Positions 40,774 to 48,714 of a DNA stretch of 64,000 nucleotides are shown piece by piece. Source of the stretch: Bradyrhizobium sp. cir1 (GTDB taxonomy: Bacteria; Pseudomonadota; Alphaproteobacteria; Rhizobiales; Xanthobacteraceae); assembly GCF_014198245.1 (NCBI RefSeq), contig NZ_JACIHE010000010.1, positions 124,001 to 188,000 on the forward strand, read 5' to 3'. Under the pieces are notes generated by a model, which did not search any database, was not told the origin of the DNA, and saw nothing but the letters and a program-made list of their open reading frames with translations. How positions within the stretch are numbered: the first letter of the stretch is position 1; each line of letters starts with the position of its first letter. Both the position numbers and the translations under genes were made by a program.

Positions 40774-41214
40774 TCAAAACTTGATTGCCAGCAGCACCGC
40801 GCCGGCGCCAATCATGGCGATGCCGAGCCAGCCCTGGGCCGTCGGGCGCTCGCCGAGAAAGGCGAAGGCGAACAGCGCGACCAGGACGACGCTGAGCTTG
40901 TCGATCGGCGCCACCAGCGTTGCGGGGCCAAGCTTCAGCGCACGGAAATAGCAGAGCCATGAGGCGCCGGTCGCAAGTCCCGACAAAACCAGGAATAGCC
41001 AGGTTTTTGAGGAGACCGCCGAGGGCACGACGAATTGTCCGGTGAAGAACAGCAGCGCCGAAAAGGCGAGCAGCACGACGATAGTGCGGATGAAGGTGGC
41101 GAGGTCCGGATTGATGTTCTCGACGCCGACCTTGGCGAAGATCGCGGTGAGCGCCGCAAAGCAGGCCGACAGCAGCGCCCAGGTCTGCCAGGCGGAAAGG
41201 ACGGCGGGTTTCAT
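40774..41214 (-). CDS. half-size EamA/DMT-family transporter
   Basis: A 146-residue membrane protein with five predicted helices, i.e. a single EamA unit rather than the usual ten-helix tandem. Landmarks are WALLSACFAALTAIFAKVGVENINPDLATFIRTIVVLLAF and the C-terminal LVAPIDKLSVVLVALFAFAFLGERPTAQGWLGIAMIGAGAVLLA. Such halves act as homodimers of dual topology. ATG 41214 is chosen; the apparent longer frame runs into the palindromic repeat at 41255-41332. It lies upstream of the MFS gene on the same strand. Substrate unknown. Confidence 0.88.
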   Translation of the reverse strand: MKPAVLSAWQTWALLSACFAALTAIFAKVGVENINPDLATFIRTIVVLLAFSALLFFTGQFVVPSAVSSKTWLFLVLSGLATGASWLCYFRALKLGPATLVAPIDKLSVVLVALFAFAFLGERPTAQGWLGIAMIGAGAVLLAIKF

Positions 41215-41254
41215 ATCATCGATATCCGTTGTTTTAGGACGGCGCGCCAGCGTC

Positions 41255-41332
41255 GTCATTGCGAGCGCAGCGAAGCAATCCAGGCTGTCTCCGCGGAAAG
41301 ATTCTGGATTGCTTCGCTGCGCTCGCAATGAC
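41255..41332. repeat. extragenic palindrome, GTCATTGCGAGCG family, copy 2
   Basis: A near-perfect inverted repeat: GTCATTGCGAGCGCAGCGAA / GCAATCCAG on the left and CTGGATTGCTTCGCTGCGCT / CGCAATGAC on the right, with a 25-base centre containing CTCCGCGGAAAG. Transcribed, it would fold into a long hairpin. It lies between the EamA gene and the hybrid kinase. Confidence 0.9.
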
Positions 41333-41366
41333 GGAGTTTGTGGGCTGCTTCTCGCGAACTTCACGC

Positions 41367-43844
41367 TCACCTTGCCACCGACAGCTTCTCCGTGATCGCC
41401 TTGCGCAGGATGCGCGAGAGCGATTCCACCGAATACGGTTTCTGGATCAGCTCGAATCCGCGATGGGCGTTTTCGGCGAGCACGTTGCTGTAGCCGGAGG
41501 TGAGCACGACGGGCAGGCCCGGATAGCGCTCGCGGATGATTCCGGCGAGCTCGACGCCGTTCATGCCGGGCATGATCACGTCGGAGAAGACGAGGTCGAC
41601 GGCGAATTCGTTCTCGCCGAGAATCGCGAGCGCCGCATTGGCATTGGCGACGCGGCGGACCACATAGCCGAGGTCTTCCAGAAGCTCGGTCGAGAACTGG
41701 CCGACATCGTCATTGTCCTCGACCACTAGCACACGGTAGCCGCGCCCGGTGGTCGCAGCCTCGCCGGTCAGCGCCGCCGCGTCCTTCTCGGTGGCGGGGC
41801 TCTGGGCCTGCGGCAGGTAGATGGTGAAGGTCGCGCCTTGGCCCTGCGTGCTCGTCACCGCGATGTCGCCCTCGGACTGCTTTGCGAAGCCGAACGCCTG
41901 GCTGAGGCCGAGGCCGGTGCCCTTGCCGACCTCCTTGGTGGTGAAGAACGGTTCGAAAATGGACTCGAGATGTTCGGGCGCGATGCCGCTGCCGGTATCC
42001 GCGACCGAGATCGCGACATAGTCGCCGCGACGTGCCGATTGCGCGCGCAGGCTCGGAATCCCCTGCACCTTGCGCACGGCAATGGTGAGGCGGCCTTGGT
42101 CCTCCATGGCGTCGCGGGCGTTGATGGCGAGGTTGATCAGCGCGGCCTCGAACTGTGCGACGTCGGCGACAGTGAAGCAATCCGCGTCCTGAATCTGGAC
42201 GCTGATCTCGATGCGGCCGCCGACCAGCGGCCGGACCAGCTGAGCCACGCCCTCGACCTGGCTGCCGACATTGAAGATCTGTGGTTTCAGCGGCTGCCGG
42301 CGCGCGAAGGCCAGGAGCTGGGCGGTCAGCTTGGAGGCGCGTTCGACGGTGTCGGAGATGGCATCGACATAGCGGCGGCGGCGCTCTTCCGGCAGCTCGC
42401 GCCGGCGCAGGAAGTCGGTCGCTGAGCGGATGATGGTGAGCAGGTTGTTGAAGTCGTGCGCGACACCGCCGGTGAGCTGGCCGATCGCCTCCATCTTCTG
42501 CGACTGCCGCAACGCCTCCTCGCCGAGGCGCCGCTCGGTGACGTCGACGGCCTCGGGCACCGCGCCGGTGATGTTGCCGTGGCGGTCGAGCACCGGGCGC
42601 ATGCCGAAATCGAAATCGCGCTCGCCGATCGGCAGGCGCAGCCGCATCTCCAGCCGCACCGCTTCGCCCTTCAGGACAGTCCTGAAGGCGTCGCGGGCGA
42701 CATCGCTCATGCCGGGGGTTCCCGTGAACCACGGCGTATCCCAGAACGGCTTGCCGATGACATCCCGCGCCTCGGCGCCGATGCCGTCGAGTGCGGTCTT
42801 GTTGGCGTAGAGCAGCTCGCCGCTGAGATTGACCAGGCCCTGATACTGGTTGCTGGTCTCCAGGATCGCGCGCAGCCGGGCCTCGTTGGATTCGAGTTCT
42901 GCGGTGCGCTCGGCGATGCGTTCCTCCAGCGTCTCGTTGAGCCGGCGGAGCTCGATCTCGGCCTGCTTGGCGACGGTGATGTCGTGGGCGACGCCGATGA
43001 AGCCGATATGCTTGCCGGTCGGGTCCCAGCGCGGCTGCGATTCCGAACGCAGCCAGCGCCATTCGCCGCTGGCGTTCCTGTAGCGCGCTTCCAGCACGAA
43101 GGGTTTCAGCGAGGCTTCGCCTTGCACCGATTGCTGCAGCACATGCGGCAGGTCGTCCGGATGCAGCACCTTGCGCCAGTCGAAATCGATCGCCTGGTCG
43201 TAGGGCAGGCCGACGAAGTCGACATAGGCCTGGTTGGCGAAGGAGCGCTTGCGGTCGAGCTTCGTGACCCAGATCGGCACCGGCGCGCTGTCGGCGATCA
43301 GCCGGAAGCGCTCCTCACTCTCGCGCAGCGTCTCGCGCGCGAGCGCCTGGTCGGTGATGTCGATATGGGCGCCGACGAGGCGGATGGCGCGGCCGTCCTT
43401 GTCGCGCTCGATCTTGGCGACGACCCGGATCCAGCGGGTCTCGCCGTCGCTCGGACGGATGATGCGGTATTCGGCGGTGTAATCCTCGCTGGCCCCGGAA
43501 AGCGTCTCGAAGAAGTGTTTCACCGTCGCGTCGCGGTCATCGGGATGGATACGGTTGACCCAGTCCTCATGCGACTCGTCGGCTGCCTCCGGCGGCAGGC
43601 CATGGATCATCAGATATTCCGGCGAGCGGCGGTTCTTGAAGCCCTCGCGGAAGTCGACCTCGATGCCGCCGACCTTGCCGATGCGCTGGATGCGCGCGAG
43701 CTCGGCCTCGCGCTCCTGGAGCGCACGATAGGCGTTGTCGCGCTCGCGCGCGACGTCTTCGAGGTACTGGCGCAGCCTTTCGGCGGCGATGGTCTCGGGC
43801 AAGGGATCGTTCAAGGCGTCGGCCGTTGTCAGGCGGGTGCGCAC
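41367..43844 (-). CDS. hybrid sensor histidine kinase (three PAS, HisKA, HATPase, receiver)
   Basis: An 825-residue soluble kinase. A short coiled coil (about 20-50) leads to three PAS domains, about 50-165 (with a PAC YTAEYRIIRPSDGETRWIRVVA), 175-300 and 330-440. Then come HisKA with GGVAHDFNNLLTIIRS, HATPase with NLAINARDAM, ADTGSGIAPEHLESIFEPFFTTKEVGKGTGLGLS, and a C-terminal receiver with VLVVEDNDD and phospho-acceptor VFSDVIMPGMNG. No membrane segment is seen, so it senses an internal cue. The start is GTG 43844 with only a weak ribosome-binding site; the exact N-terminus is uncertain. No adjacent output regulator. Confidence 0.93.
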   Translation of the reverse strand: MRTRLTTADALNDPLPETIAAERLRQYLEDVARERDNAYRALQEREAELARIQRIGKVGGIEVDFREGFKNRRSPEYLMIHGLPPEAADESHEDWVNRIHPDDRDATVKHFFETLSGASEDYTAEYRIIRPSDGETRWIRVVAKIERDKDGRAIRLVGAHIDITDQALARETLRESEERFRLIADSAPVPIWVTKLDRKRSFANQAYVDFVGLPYDQAIDFDWRKVLHPDDLPHVLQQSVQGEASLKPFVLEARYRNASGEWRWLRSESQPRWDPTGKHIGFIGVAHDITVAKQAEIELRRLNETLEERIAERTAELESNEARLRAILETSNQYQGLVNLSGELLYANKTALDGIGAEARDVIGKPFWDTPWFTGTPGMSDVARDAFRTVLKGEAVRLEMRLRLPIGERDFDFGMRPVLDRHGNITGAVPEAVDVTERRLGEEALRQSQKMEAIGQLTGGVAHDFNNLLTIIRSATDFLRRRELPEERRRRYVDAISDTVERASKLTAQLLAFARRQPLKPQIFNVGSQVEGVAQLVRPLVGGRIEISVQIQDADCFTVADVAQFEAALINLAINARDAMEDQGRLTIAVRKVQGIPSLRAQSARRGDYVAISVADTGSGIAPEHLESIFEPFFTTKEVGKGTGLGLSQAFGFAKQSEGDIAVTSTQGQGATFTIYLPQAQSPATEKDAAALTGEAATTGRGYRVLVVEDNDDVGQFSTELLEDLGYVVRRVANANAALAILGENEFAVDLVFSDVIMPGMNGVELAGIIRERYPGLPVVLTSGYSNVLAENAHRGFELIQKPYSVESLSRILRKAITEKLSVAR

Positions 43845-44058
43845 GTGCCGGACCGATATTCACACAGACGGAGCGTGATGGCCATCGCTTTAGACTGTCT
43901 GGAAGGACCCGCGGCCAGCCAGAACGCGGGAAAGTGCGGTCAGCCAACGCGCGGTCTGGCAATTTGTTCCTGATATTGGAACGATGCGCCTGCGGGGGCG
44001 TCTTCGCGAGGCGCCACAACTCTCATTCATAAAACTCCCTTTTCGAAGAGGCTAAATC

Positions 44059-45153
44059 TTGAAGCTCTTTGTCTGTCAGTCCTGTGGCAACGTCCTCTAT
44101 TTCGAGAACCGCGCCTGCGAACGTTGCGGTCACCGCGTCGCTTTCCTCCCGGAGAAGGAGACGATGTCGGCGCTCGAGCCGGACGGGGAGGCTCAAGCCG
44201 GGGCTTGGGCAACGCTTGCCGACAAGGGCAGGGGACGCATGCTGTGCCGCAATGCCGAGTACGACGCCTGCAACTGGCTGACGGACACCGGCGATACCAA
44301 CGGCTATTGCCGCGCCTGTCGCCACAACGGGATGGTGCCGGACCTGTCGGACCCCGCGCAGCTCGCCGGCTGGCGCGAGCTGGAGGTGGCAAAACACCGG
44401 CTGTTCTATTCCCTGATCCGCTGGAAGCTGCCGCTGCAGAACCGGCGGGACAATGCCGAGCGCGGCCTGATCTTCAACTTCCTCGCCGACGATCCGAACA
44501 GCGGCACGAGGATCATGACCGGCCATGACAACGGCCTGATCACGATCGCACTGACCGAGGCCAACGACATCGAGCGCGAGCGGCGCCGGCTGGAGATGGG
44601 CGAGCCTTACCGGACGCTGCTCGGGCATTTCCGCCACGAGGTCGGGCATTATTTCTGGGACGTGCTGGTTCAGGGCGGCGGCAAGCTCGGCCAATGCCGC
44701 GCGGTCTTCGGCGACGATACGGCCGATTACGGCCAGGCCCTGCAGCGCCATTATGCCGAAGGCGCCCCGGCTGACTGGCAGCAGAATTACGTCTCGGCCT
44801 ACGCCACGATGCATCCCTGGGAAGACTTCGCCGAGACCTGGGCGCACTATCTCCACATCGTCGACACCCTGGAGATGGCCTCTGAATTCGGCATGGAGGT
44901 GCGCCCCAAGGTGGATCGCGACGGGGAGTTGACGGCGCGCATCCGTTTCAACCCCTACGAGGCAAGGGACGTCCAGGCGCTCATCGACGCATGGCTGCCC
45001 TTCACCTTCGCCATGAACAGCGTCAACCGGGCCATGGGAATGCGCGACCTCTATCCCTTCATCCTGTCGCCGGCGGTGGTCGGCAAGCTGGGCTTCATTC
45101 ACGGCCTGGTCCGGGACGTGGCCAAGGATATGACCAAGGCGGGGAAGGCATAG
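44059..45153 (+). CDS. zinc-ribbon protein with zincin-like metallopeptidase domain
   Basis: A 364-residue cytoplasmic protein. It begins with a zinc ribbon (MKLFVCQSCGNVLYFENRACERCGHRV; four Cys), followed by a second Cys-rich patch (LCRNAEYDACNW…YCRACRHNG). The rest is a putative peptidase domain with HEVGHYFW (HExxH) at about 195-202, and a downstream WEDFAETWAHYLHIVDT that may give the third ligand. This fits the DUF2248/putative zinc-binding metallopeptidase family. TTG 44059 with AGAGG upstream is the likely start. Divergent from the hybrid kinase. Peptidase activity has not been shown for the family as far as I know. Confidence 0.88.
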   Translation: MKLFVCQSCGNVLYFENRACERCGHRVAFLPEKETMSALEPDGEAQAGAWATLADKGRGRMLCRNAEYDACNWLTDTGDTNGYCRACRHNGMVPDLSDPAQLAGWRELEVAKHRLFYSLIRWKLPLQNRRDNAERGLIFNFLADDPNSGTRIMTGHDNGLITIALTEANDIERERRRLEMGEPYRTLLGHFRHEVGHYFWDVLVQGGGKLGQCRAVFGDDTADYGQALQRHYAEGAPADWQQNYVSAYATMHPWEDFAETWAHYLHIVDTLEMASEFGMEVRPKVDRDGELTARIRFNPYEARDVQALIDAWLPFTFAMNSVNRAMGMRDLYPFILSPAVVGKLGFIHGLVRDVAKDMTKAGKA

Positions 45154-45327
45154 GCCGCCCAAGGGGCTCCTCACGCCTGTTTCGGTCTTGCGCTGGTACG
45201 CCAGAAGGCCCGGATTTAGACCGTTGCCTCCGGCCCATTTTGCTGTACCACGGGAGCCACACGGCCCGTCCCATAGGCCCCAGCGGCCGGGGAAGGGTCC
45301 CGCCCAAGGTCGAGACTCAAGAAAAGC

Positions 45328-47343
45328 ATGTTCAAACGCATTCTGATCGCCAATCGCGGCGAAATCGCCTGCCGGGTCATCAAGACTGCCCGCAAGATGG
45401 GAATCCAGACGGTTGCGGTGTATTCGGAAGCCGACCGCGATGCCCTCCATGTCGAGATGGCCGATGAGGCGGTGCTGATCGGCCCGCCGGCCGCGGCCGA
45501 GAGCTATCTGGTGATCGAGAAGATCGTCGAGGCCTGCCGCAAGACGGGCGCCGAGGCCGTGCATCCCGGCTACGGCTTCCTGTCCGAGCGCGAGGCGTTT
45601 CCGCGCGCGCTGGAGGCGGCCGGCCTGGTCTTCATCGGTCCCAACCCGGGCGCGATCGCGGCGATGGGCGACAAGATCGAGTCGAAGAAGGCCGCGGCCA
45701 AGGCCAAGGTCTCGACCGTGCCGGGCTATCTCGGCGTCATCGAGGACGACAAGCACGCCGTCCGCATCGCCGACGAGATCGGCTACCCCGTGATGATCAA
45801 GGCCTCCGCCGGCGGTGGCGGCAAGGGCATGCGCATCGCGCATTCGAAGGCCGAGGTCGCCGAAGGTTTCAACCTTGCCAAGGCCGAGGCCAAGGCCTCG
45901 TTCGGCGACGACCGCGTCTTCGTCGAGAAGTTCATCGTCGATCCCCGCCACATCGAGATTCAGGTGCTGGGCGACAAGCATGGCAACGTGATCTATCTCG
46001 GCGAGCGCGAATGCTCGATACAGCGCCGCAACCAGAAGGTCATCGAGGAGGCGCCGTCGCCGCTGCTCGATGAAGCCACCCGCCGCAAGATGGGCGAGCA
46101 GGCGGTCGCGCTGGCGAAAGCCGTGAACTATGATTCCGCCGGCACCGTCGAGTTCGTCGCAGGCCAGGACAAGAGCTTCTACTTCCTCGAGATGAACACG
46201 CGTCTCCAGGTCGAGCATCCCGTCACCGAGCTCGTCACCGGCGTCGACCTCGTCGAGCAGATGATCCGCGTTGCTGCCGGCGAGAAGCTCGGCATTGCGC
46301 AGAAGGACGTCACGCTCACCGGTTGGGCCGTGGAATCGCGCCTCTATGCGGAAGATCCGTTCCGCAACTTCCTGCCCTCGATCGGGCGTCTCGTGAAATA
46401 CCGCCCGCCGGCGGAAGCCAGCCAGGACGGCATCACCATCCGCAACGACACCGGCGTGCAGGAGGGCGGCGAGATCTCGATCCATTACGATCCGATGATC
46501 GCCAAGCTCGTCACCCATGCGCCGTCGCGTGCAGCCGCGATCGAAGCCCAGTCCACCGCGCTGGATTCGTTCTATGTCGACGGCATCCGCCACAACATCC
46601 CGTTCCTGTCGGCGCTGATGCATCATCCGCGCTGGCGCGAGGGAAGGCTTTCGACCGGCTTCATCGCCGAGGAATTCCCCAAGGGTTTTGCGGTGCGCGT
46701 GCCGGAAGGCGAGGTCGCCCGGCGGATCGCCGCGGTCGGCGCCGCCATCGATCACGTGCTCGGGGAGCGCAAGCGGCAGATCTCGGGCCAGCTGGGCGGC
46801 CGTGTCGTGCAGCGCGAACGCCGCCGCGCGGTCTGGCTCGACCGCCAGGAGATTTCGCTCGAGGTCGGCCGTGAGGGTGAGGCGATCGCGATCCGCTTCG
46901 TCGATGCCGAGGGCAAGGCCGGCAATGCGCATCTGTTGCAGTCGTCGTGGAAGCCGGGCGATTCGGTCTGGCAGGGCACCATCGACGGCCACTTCGTCGC
47001 GGTGCAGGCGCGGCCGATTGCCAACGGCATCCGTCTCGCGCATCAGGGCGTCGAGGTGCCGGTCTATGTCTGGACCGAGACGGAAGCGACCTCTGCCCGG
47101 CTGATGCCGGTGACCGCGGCCTCCGACACCGGCAAGAAGCTGCTCTGTCCGATGCCGGGCCTCGTCGTCTCGATCGCGGTGAGCGAGGGGCAGGAGGTCA
47201 AGGCCGGCGAGACGCTTGCCGTGGTTGAAGCGATGAAGATGCAGAACGTCCTCCGCGCGGAGCAGGACGGCACCGTGAAGAAGATTCACGCCAGTGCCGG
47301 CGCGACGCTGGCGGTGGACGCGCTGATTTTGGAGTTTGCGTAA
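45328..47343 (+). CDS. pccA: propionyl/acetyl-CoA carboxylase alpha subunit (biotin carboxylase + BCCP)
   Basis: A 671-residue biotin enzyme subunit. Biotin carboxylase spans about 1-450: MFKRILIANRGEIACRVI, the ATP-grasp glycine loop KASAGGGGKGMRI, HIEIQVLGDKHGN, ECSIQRRNQKVIEEAPS and EMNTRLQVEHPVTE. A linker/BT domain follows, then the C-terminal biotinyl domain with the modified Lys in VVEAMKMQNVL. It carboxylates propionyl-CoA to methylmalonyl-CoA with the PccB subunit, which is not in the window. Length fits alphaproteobacterial PccA. No regulator is adjacent. Confidence 0.93.
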   Translation: MFKRILIANRGEIACRVIKTARKMGIQTVAVYSEADRDALHVEMADEAVLIGPPAAAESYLVIEKIVEACRKTGAEAVHPGYGFLSEREAFPRALEAAGLVFIGPNPGAIAAMGDKIESKKAAAKAKVSTVPGYLGVIEDDKHAVRIADEIGYPVMIKASAGGGGKGMRIAHSKAEVAEGFNLAKAEAKASFGDDRVFVEKFIVDPRHIEIQVLGDKHGNVIYLGERECSIQRRNQKVIEEAPSPLLDEATRRKMGEQAVALAKAVNYDSAGTVEFVAGQDKSFYFLEMNTRLQVEHPVTELVTGVDLVEQMIRVAAGEKLGIAQKDVTLTGWAVESRLYAEDPFRNFLPSIGRLVKYRPPAEASQDGITIRNDTGVQEGGEISIHYDPMIAKLVTHAPSRAAAIEAQSTALDSFYVDGIRHNIPFLSALMHHPRWREGRLSTGFIAEEFPKGFAVRVPEGEVARRIAAVGAAIDHVLGERKRQISGQLGGRVVQRERRRAVWLDRQEISLEVGREGEAIAIRFVDAEGKAGNAHLLQSSWKPGDSVWQGTIDGHFVAVQARPIANGIRLAHQGVEVPVYVWTETEATSARLMPVTAASDTGKKLLCPMPGLVVSIAVSEGQEVKAGETLAVVEAMKMQNVLRAEQDGTVKKIHASAGATLAVDALILEFA

Positions 47344-47357
47344 GATAAAAGATGTGA

Positions 47358-47380
47358 GTGGGGCCCTCGCCGGGCCCCAC
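47358..47380 (+). terminator. hairpin after pccA
   Basis: GTGGGGCCC (47358-47366) and GGGCCCCAC (47372-47380) form a perfect nine-base stem on a five-base loop, 15 bases after the pccA stop. No T-run follows, so it may be a factor-assisted terminator or mRNA 3' stabiliser. Confidence 0.55.
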
Positions 47381-47387
47381 GAACCCC

Positions 47388-47465
47388 GTCATTGCGAGCG
47401 CAGCGAAGCAATCCAGACTGCCTCTGCGGAAAGACTCTGGATTGCTTCGCTGCACTCGCAATGAC
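47388..47465. repeat. extragenic palindrome, GTCATTGCGAGCG family, copy 3
   Basis: Nearly the same sequence as the copy at 41255-41332: GTCATTGCGAGCGCAGCGAA on the left, CTTCGCTGCACTCGCAATGAC on the right, centre CTGCGGAAAG. It lies eight bases after the pccA hairpin and 42 bases before the next gene. Confidence 0.9.
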
Positions 47466-47507
47466 GGAGTATGTTGCGGCTGCGTCGCAACAATTGGGAG
47501 GGCAACC

Positions 47508-48374
47508 ATGGCCTTTCGATCCCGCCGCGAGAAACTGCGCTCCATCCTGTCGGGCGGGACTTGCGTCCATCCCGGCTCGGTCTATGACGCGATCTCGATC
47601 CGGATCGCCGAGGATCTCGGCTTTCCCCTCGGCATGTTCGGCGGCTCGGTGGCTTCGCTCGCCGTGCTCGGCGACCCCGATATCACCCTGATCACGCTCA
47701 CCGAGCTTTGCGAGCAGATGCGGCGGATGTCGCGTGCTTCCACACTGCCCGTGCTGGTCGATGCCGATCACGGCTACGGCAATGCGCTCAACGTGCGCCG
47801 CACGGTGCAGGAGCTGGAGACAGCGGGCGCAGCCGGCCTTACCATCGAGGATACATTGTTGCCGGCCACGTTCGGTGAATCAAAGACGCAGCTGACCTCG
47901 CTGGAAGAGGGCGCCGGCAAGATGAAGGCTGCGCTCAGCGGCCGCAGCGATCCGTCGCTGGTCATCATGGGCCGCACCGGAGCTGCCTCGATCACCTCGA
48001 TCGAGGACGCGGTCCGCCGTGCCAAGGCCTATGAGGCCACCGGCGTCGATGCGCTGTTCTTCACCGGCATCAAGTCGCGCGCCGAACTCGAGGCGATTGC
48101 AGCTGCGACGCGCCTGCCGATCGTGCTCGGCGGCGCGCCGGAGGAACTGAACGCGCTCGACTATCTCGCCGCCCAGCGCGTGCGCATCGCGCTCCAGGGC
48201 CATGCGCCGATCGCGGCGGCGACGCAGGCCGTCTACGAGACGCTGAAGGCGCTGCGCGAAGGCGCGTCGCCGAAAGCGCTCAAGGGCCTGGCCTCTGCGG
48301 AACTGACGGGCCGCGTCATGCGCGATGCCGAAACGAAGGCGCGCAGCGCCGATGTCCTCGGGCTGAAGACATGA
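47508..48374 (+). CDS. oxaloacetate decarboxylase, isocitrate lyase/PEP mutase superfamily
   Basis: A 288-residue Mg-dependent TIM-barrel enzyme that converts oxaloacetate to pyruvate and CO2. Family landmarks are GGTCVHPGSVYDAISIRIAEDLGFPLGMFGGSVASL, the active-site LVDADHGYGNALNVRRTVQELE, GLTIEDTLLP and MGRTGAA. It lacks the KKCGH catalytic motif of isocitrate lyase, in line with the decarboxylase branch (PA4872 type). AGGGAGGGC lies before ATG 47508; that the stop overlaps the next start (ATGA) shows coupling to the acylphosphatase. The pair may share a metabolic niche with the upstream carboxylase. Confidence 0.9.
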   Translation: MAFRSRREKLRSILSGGTCVHPGSVYDAISIRIAEDLGFPLGMFGGSVASLAVLGDPDITLITLTELCEQMRRMSRASTLPVLVDADHGYGNALNVRRTVQELETAGAAGLTIEDTLLPATFGESKTQLTSLEEGAGKMKAALSGRSDPSLVIMGRTGAASITSIEDAVRRAKAYEATGVDALFFTGIKSRAELEAIAAATRLPIVLGGAPEELNALDYLAAQRVRIALQGHAPIAAATQAVYETLKALREGASPKALKGLASAELTGRVMRDAETKARSADVLGLKT

Positions 48375-48670
48375 GCCGGGCGATCCTCCAGGTCATGATC
48401 CGCGGCCGCGTCCAGGGCGTCGGCTATCGCGCCTGGGTCGAATTTCAGGCCACCACGAGCGGCCTCGAAGGCTGGGTACGCAACCGCCGCGACGGCAGCG
48501 TGGAAGCGCTGTTCGCGGGGGCGCCGAACCACGTCGCCGACATGGTTGCGTTGTGCCGCCACGGCCCGCCGTCCTCGCGCGTCGACAGCGTCACCAGCGA
48601 GACCGCAAGCGTGGATGAGTTGAATCTGCGCAGGGCAGGTGAAGCATTCTCGGTGTTGCCGACGGTGTAG
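48371..48670 (+). CDS. acylphosphatase
   Basis: A 99-residue enzyme hydrolysing acyl phosphates such as acetyl phosphate or carbamoyl phosphate. The catalytic Arg lies in the phosphate loop VQGVGYRAWV and the Asn in GWVRNRRDGSVEALF. Length and the alpha/beta sandwich pattern are typical. ATG overlaps the decarboxylase stop (ATGA). A terminator-like hairpin follows at 48679-48702. Confidence 0.93.
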   Translation: MSRAILQVMIRGRVQGVGYRAWVEFQATTSGLEGWVRNRRDGSVEALFAGAPNHVADMVALCRHGPPSSRVDSVTSETASVDELNLRRAGEAFSVLPTV

Positions 48671-48678
48671 GTCTGCTC

Positions 48679-48702
48679 CCTCGCCCCGCTTGCGGGGAGA
48701 GG
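48679..48702. terminator. terminator-like hairpin between convergent genes
   Basis: CCTCGCCCCG (48679-48688) pairs with CGGGGAGAGG (48693-48702) with one mismatch and a CTTG loop. This kind of CCCCGCTTGCGGGG hairpin is widespread between rhizobial genes. It lies between the acylphosphatase and kinase stop codons. Confidence 0.6.
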
Positions 48703-48714
48703 CGAAGAGAAACA

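Noticed and set aside
40774..41370. Longer N-terminus for the EamA protein
   Set aside because: The extra residues are translated from the GTCATTGCGAGCG repeat; the conserved protein begins at 41214.
44023..47289. Open minus-strand frame of more than 1000 codons opposite the metallopeptidase and pccA genes
   Set aside because: It is an antisense by-product of GC-rich codon use. The plus-strand genes have full-length conserved domains, and the antisense product is a low-complexity His/Arg/Asp/Leu-rich sequence without motifs.
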